A stretch of 41,961 bases of DNA, from contig NZ_QNRJ01000027.1 in assembly GCF_003315075.1 (NCBI RefSeq), forward strand, positions 1 to 41,961, given 5' to 3'. The DNA comes from Rossellomorea aquimaris. Its GTDB lineage: Bacteria > Bacillota > Bacilli > Bacillales > Bacillaceae_B. The position numbers and the translations under genes were made by a program. The notes below the pieces were generated by a model that saw only the letters and a program-made list of their open reading frames with translations, searched no databases and had not been told where the DNA came from. Below, piece after piece: positions 28,038 through 38,294 of this stretch; position 1 is the stretch's first letter; every line of letters starts with the position of its first letter.

Positions 28038-29114
28038 ATGGAAAAGAGACCCTATGCCAAATGGTTGTACCGACTTTCAATTGCCCTTATTCTTGCTTTA
28101 TTCCTATATATTCTCTATTTATTAAAGCCTGTATGGCATCCGGTCCTCGAAGTATTGTTTTTTTCGCTCCTGCCTTTCTTGATAGGGGGCTTCATTGCCT
28201 ACTTGCTTCATCCTATAGTAGAAAAAATCCATGAGGCGGGCATTCATAGAGGAATAGCCATCATGCTCATCTACATCCTATTCTTCGGAGGATTGGGATA
28301 CGCGGTCTATAAGGGAACTCCGATCATCATACATCAGCTGAAAGATTTATCAGAGAATGCGCCACTATTTACAAAACAGTACCAGAGGTGGCTGGACTAT
28401 GTACAAAGTGAGACCTCCACTTGGCCTGACGGAATACAATCTCAATTAGAGGAAAGAATCGACGGGGTCGAAGCCTGGTTGACGGGACTGGTGGCAGTCG
28501 TTCTGGCTACTGTCATGAAGTTTATGAACAGCCTGCTGCTTGTTGCGATCATTCCCTTCGTGTCCTTTTATTTATTAAAGGATATTACGAAAGTGAAAAA
28601 ATTTCTGTGGCAGCTTACTCCTAAAAAATGGAGGAACAGCGCTATTTCATTCTCAAAGGATGTGGATGAATCGCTGGGAGGCTATATCCGGGGACAGCTT
28701 TTAGTATGTTTGATCATTGGGGGACTTTCAGCATTGACGCTCTGGTTGATTGGTATGAAGTATCCCCTGATCCTCGGATTGATCATTGGAGTAACCAATG
28801 TAATCCCCTATTTCGGACCGATTATCGGAGCCGTTCCAGCAGCCATCGTGGCAAGTACGATTTCCGTCAATATGATGATATATGTCGTCATCATGGTCGT
28901 CATTCTTCAATTTCTGGAGGGGAATATCTTATCACCCCTCATTGTCGGAAAAAGCCTTCATATGCATCCACTGTTTATTATGGCTGCCCTTATCATTGGC
29001 GGTGAAGTAGGGGGTGTGATCGGCATGATTGTGGCAGTACCTTTTTTAGCTGTGGTAAAAGTAGCGATTTTACATGGACGAACCCATTTCATTCATACAG
29101 CAGGGGAAGATTAA
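28038..29114 (+). CDS. yrrI: AI-2E family transporter (YrrI type)
   Basis: A 358-residue membrane protein of the AI-2E (UPF0118/PerM) family, with about eight helices, a soluble middle region (residues about 95-155) and the conserved motif near the C terminus GNILSPLIVGKSLHMHP. Members export or move small solutes, and some are Na+/H+ antiporters; the name AI-2E does not establish autoinducer export. ATG 28038 lies 8 bases after GGAGG; ATG 28035 is a near-equal alternative, while GTG 28029 overlaps the binding site. B. subtilis has yrrI at this place near alaS. Confidence 0.88.
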   Translation: MEKRPYAKWLYRLSIALILALFLYILYLLKPVWHPVLEVLFFSLLPFLIGGFIAYLLHPIVEKIHEAGIHRGIAIMLIYILFFGGLGYAVYKGTPIIIHQLKDLSENAPLFTKQYQRWLDYVQSETSTWPDGIQSQLEERIDGVEAWLTGLVAVVLATVMKFMNSLLLVAIIPFVSFYLLKDITKVKKFLWQLTPKKWRNSAISFSKDVDESLGGYIRGQLLVCLIIGGLSALTLWLIGMKYPLILGLIIGVTNVIPYFGPIIGAVPAAIVASTISVNMMIYVVIMVVILQFLEGNILSPLIVGKSLHMHPLFIMAALIIGGEVGGVIGMIVAVPFLAVVKVAILHGRTHFIHTAGED

Positions 29115-29135
29115 CTGGAAAAATAACAATCAACA

Positions 29136-29164
29136 TTGACAAATACAGTGAATATTTCTATAAT
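29136..29164 (+). promoter_or_regulatory. Consensus SigA promoter of the alaS T-box transcript
   Basis: Perfect TTGACA (29136-29141), a 17-base spacer and perfect TATAAT (29159-29164). Confidence 0.92.
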
Positions 29165-29170
29165 CCAACA

Positions 29171-29439
29171 TATACAAGTATTCGTATAAAATGAAAGCTA
29201 TGAAGGACCGAGTAGGTTATAGCCCATCTACCAGAGAGGAATCCCCCAGGCTGCAAGGGATTTCAGATGAAGGATAACCGAATGCTAATCCTGAGTGCAG
29301 GTAAAGCCTGCCGTCTATCCGCGTTAAGGTGTTTTGAGGGATGAATATAAGAAAAGCGGAAGGGCTTTCCTTTATTCATAACCAGGGTGGTACCGCGAGA
29401 AACAGCTCTCGTCCCTGTTTTAGGGATGAGGGCTTTTTT
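29171..29439 (+). promoter_or_regulatory. T-box riboswitch upstream of alaS
   Basis: Stem I is clear: AGGA...AGTA-GGTTAT on the 5' side pairs with ATAACC-GAAT-GCT-AATCCT on the 3' side. The Ala codon GCT at 29284-29286 is the likely specifier. The T-box AGGGTGGTACCGCGAG is at 29384-29399 and the terminator at 29405-29439. Uncharged tRNA-Ala would switch the leader to read into alaS. This fills the 371-base gap before alaS. Confidence 0.94.
29405..29439 (+). terminator. T-box-controlled terminator before alaS
   Basis: GCTCTCGTCCCT pairs with AGGGATGAGGGC and is followed by six Ts. The left arm competes with the T-box for pairing. Confidence 0.9.
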
Positions 29440-29485
29440 GTATTCTTTTTTAACCATACATAATCATTAAAGGAGGAAGTTTCAA

Positions 29486-32119
29486 GTGAACAAATTAACA
29501 GGCGCAGAAATTCGTCAGAAGTTTTTAGATTTCTTTCAGGAAAAAGGACATGGGGTGGAACCAAGTGCACCATTAGTCCCACATGAGGATCCGTCCCTTT
29601 TATGGATCAATAGTGGGGTAGCGACATTAAAGAAATATTTCGATGGACGTGTCATCCCTCAAAATCCTAGGATCGTGAATGCCCAAAAGTCGATTCGTAC
29701 AAATGATATTGAAAACGTAGGGAAAACTGCACGCCATCACACGTTTTTCGAAATGCTTGGAAACTTCTCGATCGGAGAATATTTTAAAGTAGAAGCGATT
29801 GAATGGGCTTGGGAGTTCTTAACGGATAAAAAATGGGTCGGCTTTGATCCTGAATACCTATCTGTTACCATTCATCCTGAAGATCACGAAGCATTTGACA
29901 TCTGGAACAAACAAGTTGGCGTACCAGCTGAACGGATCATTCGCATCGAAGGGAACTTCTGGGATATCGGGGAAGGTCCAAGTGGCCCGAATACAGAAAT
30001 CTTCTACGATCGTGGGCCGGAATACGGGGACAATCCTGAAGACCCTGAATTATATCCGGGTGGAGAGAATGATCGTTACCTTGAGGTATGGAATCTTGTG
30101 TTCTCACAATTCAATCATAACCCTGATGGAACGTACACTCCGCTCCCTAAGAAGAATATCGATACCGGTATGGGACTTGAACGTATGGCATGTGTCGTAC
30201 AAGAAGTACCGACAAACTTTGATACCGATTTATTCATTCCAATTATAAAGGCGACAGAAGAAATTTCCGGTAAGTCTTACGGAACAGACAGTGACCTCGA
30301 CGTAGCGTTCAAGGTCATCGCCGATCATATCAGAACGGTTTCCTTTGCCATCGGTGACGGAGCTCTTCCATCCAATGAAGGCCGCGGCTATGTATTAAGA
30401 AGACTGCTTCGCCGTGCGGTTCGATTTGCGAAACAAATCGAAATCAACCGTCCATTCATGTATGAATTGGTCCCGGTTGTTTCTGAAATCATGGTGGATT
30501 TCTATCCGGAAGTGAAACAAAAAGCGGAATTCATCCAAAAAGTAGTGAAAAATGAAGAAGATCGCTTCCACGAAACATTGAACGAGGGGCTTGCAATTCT
30601 TTCTTCCATCATCAAGGTACAAAAATCTGCAGGTAATAAGATCGTTCCAGGTGAGGATGTCTTCCGTTTGTATGATACGTACGGCTTCCCGGTTGAGTTA
30701 ACGGAAGAATATGCAGAAGAAGAAGGATTAACAGTGGATCATGAAGGTTTTGATAAAGAGATGGAAGCCCAGCGTGAAAGAGCGAGATCGGCTCGCCAGG
30801 ATGTAGGAAGCATGCAGGTGCAGGGCGGAGTCCTTAGTGACATCACGGTAGAAAGTCGCTTCGTAGGGTATGACACTCTAGAAACGACTGCTACTATTCT
30901 TGAACTGCTGGTTGACAATGAGCGTCAGCCTAAAGTAGATAAAGGACAGGAATGTCAATTCATTCTGGACCAGACACCTTTCTACGCAGAGAGCGGCGGA
31001 CAAATCGGCGATAAAGGGTACATTGAAGCTATGGGTGTGAAAGTGTTGGTGACAAACGTCAAGAAAGCGCCTAATGGCCAAAACCTTCACTCTGCCATCG
31101 TTGAAGAGGGTACGTTAGAGCAGCATGCACAGGTGCTGGCTAAAGTGTCCCGTGAATCCAGAACAAGAGTGGAGAAAAATCACACAGCTACTCACATCCT
31201 TCATCAGACATTGAAAGATGTTCTCGGAGATCATGTAAACCAGGCAGGTTCTTTAGTGGAACCAGATCGTCTGCGATTCGACTTCTCTCATTTCGGTTCT
31301 GTTTCCCAGGAAGAGATTGAGCGAATCGAAACCATCGTCAATGAGAAGGTTTGGAAGGCTATTTCAGTGAACACAGCCCTTAAATCCTTATCAGAGGCTA
31401 AAGCGATGGGTGCCATGGCTTTATTCGGAGAAAAATACGGCGAAGAAGTTCGTGTCGTATCGATTGGAGAATATAGTTTAGAGCTATGTGGTGGTTGTCA
31501 TGTATCGAACACGTCTGAAATCGGGTTATTTAAGATTCTGTCTGAAAGCGGGATTGGAGCAGGTACGAGAAGGATTGAAGCTGTTACAGCAGAGAATGCT
31601 TATAAAGTGTTGAATGAACAGGTTTCTCAACTGAAGGAAGTAGCAGGCAAACTTAAAGCGAATCCTAAAGAAGTCATCAATCGCGTTGACTCTTTATTAG
31701 TAGAAATGAAAGAGCTTCAAAGAGAAAATGAATCATTATCCGCAAAGTTGTCTAACATAGAAGCAGGTAGCTTAACGGATCAAGTCAAAGTCATTGACGG
31801 GGTGAATGTTCTATCCGCGAAAGTGGCTGCTGGAGATAGCAATGGATTGCGTACCATGATGGATGATCTTAAACTGAAATTGGGCTCCGGGGTTATTGTA
31901 TTGGCAACAACTGGGGACGATAAAGTTACGATCATTGCAGGAGTTACGAAGGACTTAGTCGAAAAAGGATATCATGCTGGAAAACTTGTTAAAGAAGTAG
32001 CTTCACGCTGTGGTGGAGGAGGCGGTGGCCGTCCGGACATGGCTCAAGCCGGGGGTAAACACCCGGAAAAAGTTGAAGAAGCACTGCAAATTGTAGAAGA
32101 ATGGGTCAAATCCATTTAA
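29486..32119 (+). CDS. alaS: Alanyl-tRNA synthetase
   Basis: Charges tRNA-Ala and edits mischarged Ser and Gly. The 877-residue protein has the class II core ([23 protein letters not shown] segment near residues 88-106), an editing domain with zinc residues H566 and H570 (HTATH) and C668 and H672 (CGGCH), and the C-terminal DHHA1 domain ending in a Gly-rich [14 protein letters not shown]. It starts with GTG after AAAGGAGG. The end carries a candidate promoter for ireB. Confidence 0.97.
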   Translation: MNKLTGAEIRQKFLDFFQEKGHGVEPSAPLVPHEDPSLLWINSGVATLKKYFDGRVIPQNPRIVNAQKSIRTNDIENVGKTARHHTFFEMLGNFSIGEYFKVEAIEWAWEFLTDKKWVGFDPEYLSVTIHPEDHEAFDIWNKQVGVPAERIIRIEGNFWDIGEGPSGPNTEIFYDRGPEYGDNPEDPELYPGGENDRYLEVWNLVFSQFNHNPDGTYTPLPKKNIDTGMGLERMACVVQEVPTNFDTDLFIPIIKATEEISGKSYGTDSDLDVAFKVIADHIRTVSFAIGDGALPSNEGRGYVLRRLLRRAVRFAKQIEINRPFMYELVPVVSEIMVDFYPEVKQKAEFIQKVVKNEEDRFHETLNEGLAILSSIIKVQKSAGNKIVPGEDVFRLYDTYGFPVELTEEYAEEEGLTVDHEGFDKEMEAQRERARSARQDVGSMQVQGGVLSDITVESRFVGYDTLETTATILELLVDNERQPKVDKGQECQFILDQTPFYAESGGQIGDKGYIEAMGVKVLVTNVKKAPNGQNLHSAIVEEGTLEQHAQVLAKVSRESRTRVEKNHTATHILHQTLKDVLGDHVNQAGSLVEPDRLRFDFSHFGSVSQEEIERIETIVNEKVWKAISVNTALKSLSEAKAMGAMALFGEKYGEEVRVVSIGEYSLELCGGCHVSNTSEIGLFKILSESGIGAGTRRIEAVTAENAYKVLNEQVSQLKEVAGKLKANPKEVINRVDSLLVEMKELQRENESLSAKLSNIEAGSLTDQVKVIDGVNVLSAKVAAGDSNGLRTMMDDLKLKLGSGVIVLATTGDDKVTIIAGVTKDLVEKGYHAGKLVKEVASRCGGGGGGRPDMAQAGGKHPEKVEEALQIVEEWVKSI

Positions 32120-32143
32120 CTCCTTGTGAAAGTGGTGTACAAT
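32115..32143 (+). promoter_or_regulatory. Candidate promoter of ireB-ruvX-yrzB
   Basis: TTTAAC (32115-32120), a 17-base spacer and TACAAT (32138-32143), overlapping the alaS stop. Read-through from alaS is also possible as no terminator is seen between. Confidence 0.45.
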
Positions 32144-32202
32144 GTAGGTAACGATTAACAATTCGGTTGTCAAAAAGACAAGCCTAAAGAGAGGTGCTAA
32201 AA

Positions 32203-32469
32203 ATGAGTTCTTTTGACAAAACGATGCGGTTTGATTTTTCAGAGGAGCCGTTCGAGCATGACGTGAGGGAAGTTCTCCTGCAGGTTCATGATGCTCTTCA
32301 AGAAAAAGGGTACAACCCGATCAATCAAATCGTAGGGTACTTATTATCTGGAGATCCTGCTTACATTCCCAGACATCAAGACGCCAGAAATATCATCCGC
32401 CGTTTAGAACGTGATGAGATCATCGAAGAATTAGTCAAATCGTATTTGAAACAGCACAAAGAGGGATAA
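32203..32469 (+). CDS. ireB: IreB family regulatory phosphoprotein (YrzL)
   Basis: An 88-residue protein of the IreB/DUF965 family. In Enterococcus faecalis, IreB is a substrate of the IreK Ser/Thr kinase and affects cephalosporin resistance; Thr near the N terminus is phosphorylated there, and Thr7 is present here in [10 protein letters not shown]. The start is ATG 32203; the in-frame GTG at 32194 belongs to the GAGGTG binding site. It lies 3 bases before ruvX, the usual Firmicutes pair after alaS. Confidence 0.9.
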   Translation: MSSFDKTMRFDFSEEPFEHDVREVLLQVHDALQEKGYNPINQIVGYLLSGDPAYIPRHQDARNIIRRLERDEIIEELVKSYLKQHKEG

Positions 32470-32472
32470 TAC

Positions 32473-32889
32473 ATGCGTGTAATGGGTTTAGATGTCGGCT
32501 CTAAAACAGTGGGAGTCGCAATTAGCGATGAGCTTGGTTGGACCGCTCAAGGAATTGAAACGATTAAGATTGACGAAGATCAAGGTGTGTTCCGGATCGA
32601 CAGATTAAAGGAACTTGCCGAAGAGTACCAGGTGGATACAGTTGTAGTCGGATTGCCTAAAAACATGAACAACTCCATTGGTCCCCGGGGAGAAGCGTCT
32701 AAAGCTTATGGAGATTTAATTCAGCAAGAGTTATCCCTTCCCGTTAAATACTGGGATGAACGACTGAGTACGATGGCTGCGGAACGAGTCCTTTTAGAAG
32801 CCGATGTAAGTAGGAAGAAACGGAAGAAAGTAATCGATAAAATGGCTGCGATGATGATCCTTCAAGGATATCTTGATAGCCAAAAATAA
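32473..32889 (+). CDS. ruvX: Putative pre-16S rRNA nuclease / Holliday junction resolvase-like (YqgF, YrrK)
   Basis: A 138-residue protein of the YqgF/RuvX RNase H-like fold. Visible motifs are [15 protein letters not shown] (catalytic Asp), VVGLPKNMN and [14 protein letters not shown]. In E. coli it helps mature the 5' end of 16S rRNA; a resolvase role was proposed from structure. ATG starts 3 bases after the ireB stop, with GAGGG a few bases before it, so translation is coupled. Confidence 0.9.
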   Translation: MRVMGLDVGSKTVGVAISDELGWTAQGIETIKIDEDQGVFRIDRLKELAEEYQVDTVVVGLPKNMNNSIGPRGEASKAYGDLIQQELSLPVKYWDERLSTMAAERVLLEADVSRKKRKKVIDKMAAMMILQGYLDSQK

Positions 32890-32903
32890 TGAGGTGAATG
32901 TTC

Positions 32904-33197
32904 ATGGAACACGGAGAAAAACAAATTACAGTAGTTGACGAACAAGGAAATGAACAATTATGCGAGGTTCTTTTCACGTTTGAATCAGATAAATTCAATA
33001 AATCATATGTCCTATACTATCCACTGGGAGCAGATGAGAACGACGAAGAAGAAATCGAAATTCACGCTTCTGCTTTCCTTCCGGGAGACGAAGGACAAGA
33101 AGGCGAATTAAAGCCGATTGAAACAGAAGAAGAGTGGGACATGATCGAAGAAATGTTAAACACTTTCTTAGACGAAGAAGAAGAAGACGCAGAATAA
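32904..33197 (+). CDS. yrzB: DUF1292 acidic protein (YrzB)
   Basis: A 97-residue protein rich in Glu and Asp, ending in an acidic stretch (LDEEEEDAE). It matches the DUF1292 family, which follows ireB and ruvX in many Bacilli. Function unknown. ATG 32904 is 7 bases after GAGGTG; ATG 32898 is only one base from it and is less likely. Followed by a long hairpin. Confidence 0.88.
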   Translation: MEHGEKQITVVDEQGNEQLCEVLFTFESDKFNKSYVLYYPLGADENDEEEIEIHASAFLPGDEGQEGELKPIETEEEWDMIEEMLNTFLDEEEEDAE

Positions 33198-33222
33198 GCA
33201 GTAAGCTATAGTTTCATACAGA

Positions 33223-33276
33223 ACAGGGACCGCAAAAAGGGACAAAAAATTCACCTTTTTGCAGGTCCCTGTTTCA
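33223..33276 (+). terminator. Long hairpin after yrzB, likely terminator
   Basis: ACAGGGACC-GCAAAAAGG (33223-33240) pairs with CCTTTTTGC-AGGTCCCTGT (33254-33272) with one mismatched step. The tail is GTTTCACTTT, not a clean T-run. It overlaps the -35 of the mltG promoter. Confidence 0.6.
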
Positions 33277-33299
33277 CTTTGTGCAAAATATTGTATAAT
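33271..33299 (+). promoter_or_regulatory. Promoter of mltG
   Basis: A perfect TATAAT at 33294-33299. The -35 at 33271-33276 is weak (GTTTCA, spacer 17; TTTCAC one base later). Confidence 0.5.
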
Positions 33300-33368
33300 A
33301 GTGGAGATGATGTCGAATTACGTTTGACGGATATCCCGCTTTTTTGCTCGAAAGGGGGAAATATAGCT

Positions 33369-34502
33369 TTGGATAAAAAGAAAAACATAAAAGAAACACT
33401 TATGAAAAAACTGCTGGAAAGACAAGAGGAGGCAAAGGTCATTAGAAAAATAGTAGGACTTGTCATTCTTTGTCTTGTCATTATTATTGGAGGAACGGCC
33501 ATTGGTGGATACCTTTATGTGAATTCAGCATTAAAACCCGTCGATCCGGACAATACGAAACCAGTAAAAGTCGAAATACCCATAGGCTCTGGAGTGACAT
33601 CCATCGGGAACATTCTCGAGGAAGAAGGAATCGTTAAGAATTCTACGATTTTTAAATACTATGTCAAATTCAACAATGAATCCGGTTTTCAGGCAGGTTC
33701 TTATGACTTGACACCTTCCATGACATTAAATGAAATTGTGAATAGCTTAAAAACAGGGAAGGTAATGAGAAAAGCAGAATTCAAGATTACCATACCCGAG
33801 GGACTGCAATTAGACCAAATCGCTGAGCTTATTGCTGATAAGTCCCCATACAAAAAAGACGAAATTGAAGAAAAATTAAAAGATAAGAAATGGCTCGAGC
33901 AATTAAAACAGGAATATCCGGCATTGATAACTGATGAAATATTAAAGGATGGTATTAAACGTCCGTTGGAAGGATACCTCTATCCTGCGACGTACCCTTT
34001 CTATGAGAAAAAGCCTTCTTTAGAAGCCATCTTAACGAAGATGATTGCCCAAACGAATGAAGTCCTCGCTCAATATGAGGGAGCGATGGCAGATAGGGAA
34101 TACACGGCTCATGAGCTTCTTACGTTATCTTCCCTCATTGAAGAAGAAGCAACAGAAAAAGCAGACAGAGGGAAAATCTCAAGTGTTTTCTATAATCGTA
34201 TGGAAGAAGGTATGCCTCTTCAAACCGATCCTACGGTGCTTTATGCACTAGGTCAACATAAAAAAAGAACCGTCTACAAAGATCTGGAAGTGGATTCACC
34301 TTATAACACATATCAAGTGAAGGGGTTACCACCCGGCCCGATCGCGAATGCCGGTGTCTCTTCGATTGAAGCGGCTTTAGAACCAGAGGATACAGAATAT
34401 TACTATTTCCTGGCTTCTTCCAATGGATCCGTTTATTATTCTGAAACATTAGAAGAACATAACGAGAAAAAGGCGAAGTATATTACAAACAAAGAAGAAT
34501 AG
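33369..34502 (+). CDS. mltG: Endolytic murein transglycosylase MltG (YrrL)
   Basis: Cuts nascent peptidoglycan strands near the membrane and so sets strand length. The 377-residue protein has a charged cytoplasmic N terminus, one membrane helix (about residues 25-50), a LysM-like region and the YceG catalytic domain. The catalytic Glu should be in LSSLIEEEA, with YNRMEEGMPLQTDPTVLYALG after it. Start TTG 33369 follows AAAGGGGG; the GTG at 33279 would add 30 residues ahead of the RBS and is rejected. Confidence 0.9.
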   Translation: MDKKKNIKETLMKKLLERQEEAKVIRKIVGLVILCLVIIIGGTAIGGYLYVNSALKPVDPDNTKPVKVEIPIGSGVTSIGNILEEEGIVKNSTIFKYYVKFNNESGFQAGSYDLTPSMTLNEIVNSLKTGKVMRKAEFKITIPEGLQLDQIAELIADKSPYKKDEIEEKLKDKKWLEQLKQEYPALITDEILKDGIKRPLEGYLYPATYPFYEKKPSLEAILTKMIAQTNEVLAQYEGAMADREYTAHELLTLSSLIEEEATEKADRGKISSVFYNRMEEGMPLQTDPTVLYALGQHKKRTVYKDLEVDSPYNTYQVKGLPPGPIANAGVSSIEAALEPEDTEYYYFLASSNGSVYYSETLEEHNEKKAKYITNKEE

Positions 34503-34508
34503 CCTGGT

Positions 34509-34543
34509 GAGAAGAGGAAAGAAATATTCGCTTTCCTCTTCTC
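34509..34543 (+). terminator. Perfect 13-bp hairpin after mltG
   Basis: GAGAAGAGGAAAG (34509-34521) pairs exactly with CTTTCCTCTTCTC (34531-34543). No T-run follows, so it may slow decay or end transcription only weakly. Confidence 0.5.
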
Positions 34544-34610
34544 TATGTGATAAAATAGTACAAGTTATTTTTATATACGGGCGATATCTTTATGAAGATG
34601 TGTGTGAAGT

Positions 34611-34641
34611 AGAAAGCTCATTGTAGCTTTCTTCTTTTCAT
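34611..34641 (+). terminator. Terminator-like hairpin in the trmR leader
   Basis: AGAAAGCT (34611-34618) pairs with AGCTTTCT (34625-34632) around CATTGT and is followed by TCTTTTC. It lies 60 bases before the trmR start, where no gene ends, so it might act as a leader attenuator. Confidence 0.4.
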
Positions 34642-34702
34642 GTTGTCTAAAGAATGGATCGTTTCCCGAGACCACTTTTGAACATGATCGTGAGGCTTAT
34701 TT

Positions 34703-35350
34703 ATGAACGAACAGGTTATTCACTATATAGAATCAATCGTGAAAGAACGTCCCCCTCTACTTGCTGAGATGGAGCAATATGCAGAAGCTCATAATGTTCC
34801 GATTATGGAGCTGGTAGGGATTGAAGCATTGCTGGGGATGTTACGTATACAACAACCGAAACGCATCTTGGAAATCGGGACTGCCATTGGCTATTCCGCT
34901 CTCAGGATGGCGGAGGCTCTTCCCCACTCGACGATCGTCACTCTTGAACGGGACGAAGAAAGGTTCGACGCAGCTCAGAGCTTTCTGTCTCGTTCAGAGG
35001 ACCGTAAGAGGATCGTAACTTTATTCGGTGATGCCTTGGAGCTCGGCGAAGAAGTAGAAAAGCACGGCCCTTTTGATGCGATATTTATCGATGCTGCCAA
35101 GGGACAATACCTTAAATTCTTTGAACTCTACTCTGAAATGCTGTCAGAAGAAGGGGTCGTCTACTCGGATAATGTCTTGTTTAAGGGACTTGTCGCCCAA
35201 GAAGAAGTAGAACAGAAAAGAATTCGGAACATGGTGAAAAAATTAAAGAATTATAATGAATGGCTCATGAATCATGGGCAATTTGATACGAGTATTTTAC
35301 CCGTTGGAGACGGTATTGCCATCAGTAAAAAAAGAGGTGATCGCTCATGA
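34703..35350 (+). CDS. trmR: tRNA 5-hydroxyuridine methyltransferase TrmR (YrrM)
   Basis: Methylates ho5U34 to mo5U34 with SAM in tRNAs reading NYN codons. The 215-residue class I methyltransferase has SAM motif ILEIGTAIGYSALRMA (about residues 53-68), motif II FIDAAKGQYLKF and a C-terminal ISKKRG. It belongs to the O-methyltransferase family 3 (COMT-like). ATG 34703 follows GTGAGG. Its stop overlaps trhP1 as ATGA, so it works in one step with the hydroxylases that follow. Confidence 0.9.
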   Translation: MNEQVIHYIESIVKERPPLLAEMEQYAEAHNVPIMELVGIEALLGMLRIQQPKRILEIGTAIGYSALRMAEALPHSTIVTLERDEERFDAAQSFLSRSEDRKRIVTLFGDALELGEEVEKHGPFDAIFIDAAKGQYLKFFELYSEMLSEEGVVYSDNVLFKGLVAQEEVEQKRIRNMVKKLKNYNEWLMNHGQFDTSILPVGDGIAISKKRGDRS

Positions 35351-36276
35351 AAAAACCAGAATTACTCGTGACCCCTGTCTCTGTTTGTGATATTGAACCG
35401 TTGGCATTGGCGGGAGCGGATGCGTTTATGGTTGGTGAACAAAGGTATGGCTTAAGGCTTGCAGGAGAGTTTTCAAGAGAAGATGTAGCCGAAGCGATCA
35501 AAGCGGCCCACAAACTTGGTAAAAAAGTGTATGTCGCCATGAACGCCCTTTTCCATAATGATAAAATTTCTGAACTTGACGACTATATTGCCTTTCTAAA
35601 AGACGCCGGTGCGGATGCGATCGTGTTCGGTGACCCTGCTGTGTTAATGGCTGCCCGTGAAGTGGCGCCGGATATGCCTCTTCATTGGAACACGGAAACG
35701 ACCGCCACCAATTGGTATACATGTAATTATTGGGGCAGAAAAGGGGCGAAACGCGCTGTTCTGGCCCGGGAATTAAGCATGGATACCATCGTGGAGATGA
35801 AAGAAAATGCTGAGGTTGAAATCGAGGTCCAGGTCCACGGAATGACCTGCATGTTCCAATCAAAACGCTCATTACTAGGTAATTATTTTGAGTATAGAGG
35901 CAAGGCGATGGAGATTGAAAACCGTAAAGAACAACGTAATATGTTCCTGCACGATGAAGAACGTCATAATAAATACCCAATCTATGAAGATGAGAACGGC
36001 ACCCATATTATGAGTCCGAATGATATGTGCATCGTCGATGAACTGGGTGAAATGATCGAAGCCGGCATTGATTCTTTCAAAATCGATGGGGTCCGGAAAT
36101 CATCAGAATATATATTGGAAGTAACGAAACTATATCGTAAAGCCATTGATCTATATATAGAAGACGAAGATCAATATGACGAGAAAAAAGACGGATTTTT
36201 GGAAGAAGCGAAGAGCCTGCAACCTGAAAATCGTCCATTGGATACTGGATTTTTCTTTAAAGAAACGGTGTATTAA
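35347..36276 (+). CDS. trhP1: U32-family tRNA hydroxylation protein TrhP1 (YrrN)
   Basis: Needed with TrhP2 for hydroxylation of U34 using prephenate. The 309-residue protein has the U32 barrel start ELLVTPVSVCDIEPLALAGA and the motif EVQVHGMTCMFQSKR. At the place where the paralogue TrhP2 has its Cys cluster, only C168 remains; the second position is S175 and the later Cys are missing, so it likely lacks the Fe-S cluster. It is shorter than U32 peptidases with the full C-terminal barrel. ATG overlaps the trmR stop. Confidence 0.9.
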   Translation: MKKPELLVTPVSVCDIEPLALAGADAFMVGEQRYGLRLAGEFSREDVAEAIKAAHKLGKKVYVAMNALFHNDKISELDDYIAFLKDAGADAIVFGDPAVLMAAREVAPDMPLHWNTETTATNWYTCNYWGRKGAKRAVLARELSMDTIVEMKENAEVEIEVQVHGMTCMFQSKRSLLGNYFEYRGKAMEIENRKEQRNMFLHDEERHNKYPIYEDENGTHIMSPNDMCIVDELGEMIEAGIDSFKIDGVRKSSEYILEVTKLYRKAIDLYIEDEDQYDEKKDGFLEEAKSLQPENRPLDTGFFFKETVY

Positions 36277-36313
36277 GAACGAAATGAAGATAGATCAGAA
36301 CGGAGGAGTTACG

Positions 36314-37591
36314 ATGACCACGGTTGTGAAAAAACCCATATCCAAGATAGTAGATGGAAGACGTGTCATTGTGAAGAAACCTGAGTTACTGGCTCCTGCC
36401 GGTAATCTGGAGAAATTGAAGATCGCTGTCCATTACGGTGCAGATGCAGTCTATATTGGCGGACAGGAATACGGCCTGCGCTCAAACGCCGGGAATTTCA
36501 CCCTCGAACAAATGAAAGAGGGTGTGGAGTTTGCGAGAGGTTATGGCGCCAAAATTTATGTAACAACCAACATCTATGCCCATAATGAGAATATGGATGG
36601 TCTCGGAGACTACCTGCGTGGACTTCAGGAAGCGGGAGTTGCGGGAATTATTGTCGCTGACCCACTCATCATTGAAACATGCAGGAGGGTCGCACCAAAA
36701 GTGGAGGTGCATTTAAGTACCCAGCAGTCCCTTTCAAACTGGAAAGCGGTTCAGTTCTGGAAGGAAGAAGGACTCGATCGAGTGGTATTGGCACGTGAAG
36801 CAAGCGGCGACGAAATCCGTGAAATGAAAGAAAAGGTGGATATTGAAATCGAGACCTTTATCCATGGGGCAATGTGCATTGCCTACTCCGGCCGCTGCAC
36901 ATTAAGTAACCATATGACCGCCCGTGACTCAAATCGTGGCGGGTGCTGTCAATCATGTCGTTGGGATTACGACTTATATGAAGCGGACGGAGGGAATGAG
37001 AATCCTCTTTACGAAAACGGTGATGCTCCTTTTGCCATGAGTCCGAAAGATTTAAAGCTGGTTGAATCCATTCCGAGAATGATTGAATTGGGCATTGACA
37101 GCCTGAAAATCGAGGGACGTATGAAGTCCATTCACTACGTAGCCACTGTCGTAAGCGTATACCGTAAAGTGATTGACGAATACTGTAAAGATCCCGATAA
37201 TTTTACGATTCAGCAACAATGGCTCGAAGAACTCGATAAATGTGCGAACCGTGATACAGCTCCAGCATTTTTTGAGGGAGTGCCAGGCTTCAAGGAGCAA
37301 ATGTTTGGTGTTCATAATAAGAAAAACACAAATTATGAATTTGTCGGACTTGTGTTAGATTACGACGAAGAAACGCAAATCGTCACCCTGCAACAGAGAA
37401 ACCATTTCAAAACAGGACAAGAAGTAGAATTTTTCGGTCCTGAAATCTCAAACTTTACGCAAGTTGTCGAGAAGATGTGGGATGAAAAAGGAAATGAGCT
37501 TGATGTTGCACGTCACCCATTACAAATTGTGAAATTCAAGGTTCATCAGAGAGTATATCCTGATAACATGATGCGAAAGGAGAACACCTAA
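36314..37591 (+). CDS. trhP2: U32-family tRNA hydroxylation protein TrhP2 (YrrO)
   Basis: Partner of TrhP1 in forming ho5U34. The 425-residue protein has a U32 barrel ([20 protein letters not shown], residues 24-43) and a Fe-S type Cys set: C188-x6-C195-x15-C211-x3-C215, with one extra Cys at 212. A C-terminal beta-rich domain follows. The longer frame from 36176 overlaps trhP1; the ATG at 36314, after GGAGGAG, is chosen. trhP1 and udk flank it, all in one apparent operon. Confidence 0.92.
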   Translation: MTTVVKKPISKIVDGRRVIVKKPELLAPAGNLEKLKIAVHYGADAVYIGGQEYGLRSNAGNFTLEQMKEGVEFARGYGAKIYVTTNIYAHNENMDGLGDYLRGLQEAGVAGIIVADPLIIETCRRVAPKVEVHLSTQQSLSNWKAVQFWKEEGLDRVVLAREASGDEIREMKEKVDIEIETFIHGAMCIAYSGRCTLSNHMTARDSNRGGCCQSCRWDYDLYEADGGNENPLYENGDAPFAMSPKDLKLVESIPRMIELGIDSLKIEGRMKSIHYVATVVSVYRKVIDEYCKDPDNFTIQQQWLEELDKCANRDTAPAFFEGVPGFKEQMFGVHNKKNTNYEFVGLVLDYDEETQIVTLQQRNHFKTGQEVEFFGPEISNFTQVVEKMWDEKGNELDVARHPLQIVKFKVHQRVYPDNMMRKENT

Positions 37592-37596
37592 TACTT

Positions 37597-38232
37597 ATGA
37601 AGCATAAACCCGTTGTGATTGGTGTAGCAGGAGGATCCGGCTCAGGTAAAACAAGTGTTACCAAAGCCATTTATGAGCAATTTCAAGGTCATTCGATTTT
37701 AATGCTGCAGCAGGATTATTATTATAAAGATCAATCGAATCTACCTTTTGAGGAACGTCTGAAAACGAATTATGATCATCCATTGGCCTTTGATAATGAT
37801 CTATTGATTCAACATCTTCACGGTCTTTTAGATCATCAACCCGTAAATAAACCGGTATATGATTATAAAATGCATACCCGTTCTGACGATACGATTCTAG
37901 TTGAACCGAAAGATGTTATTATTTTAGAAGGAATTTTAGTATTAGAAGATGAAAGATTGCGTAACTTAATGGATATTAAGCTATATGTAGATACAGATGC
38001 CGATCTTCGCATCATCAGAAGAATGCTTCGCGATATTAAAGAGCGGGGTCGTTCCATTGATTCCGTCATTGATCAATACATTACAGTTGTTCGTCCTATG
38101 CATAATCAATTTATCGAACCGACGAAGCGATATGCTGACGTGATCATTCCTGAAGGTGGTCATAATCACGTAGCAATCGATTTAATGGTAACAAAAATTC
38201 AAACTATTCTTGAACAAAAGTCATTTTTGTAA
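37597..38232 (+). CDS. udk: Uridine kinase
   Basis: Phosphorylates uridine and cytidine with ATP or GTP in pyrimidine salvage. The 211-residue protein has the P-loop GGSGSGKT (residues 12-19), QQDYYYKD (substrate Asp), a lid arginine region [16 protein letters not shown] and [15 protein letters not shown]. It matches B. subtilis Udk closely. It starts 5 bases after trhP2; the nearest GGAG is about 14 bases upstream, which is long, so translation may depend on ribosomes from trhP2. Confidence 0.95.
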   Translation: MKHKPVVIGVAGGSGSGKTSVTKAIYEQFQGHSILMLQQDYYYKDQSNLPFEERLKTNYDHPLAFDNDLLIQHLHGLLDHQPVNKPVYDYKMHTRSDDTILVEPKDVIILEGILVLEDERLRNLMDIKLYVDTDADLRIIRRMLRDIKERGRSIDSVIDQYITVVRPMHNQFIEPTKRYADVIIPEGGHNHVAIDLMVTKIQTILEQKSFL

Positions 38233-38294
38233 TACGATAGCATAGATAAAGACATATAGGTAGATTTTACATTTTCCCACATTGTAAAGAAGCA

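Noticed and set aside
36176..36313. Long 5' extension of the trhP2 frame
   Set aside because: It overlaps trhP1 by 101 bases and has no ribosome binding site; the family start is at 36314.
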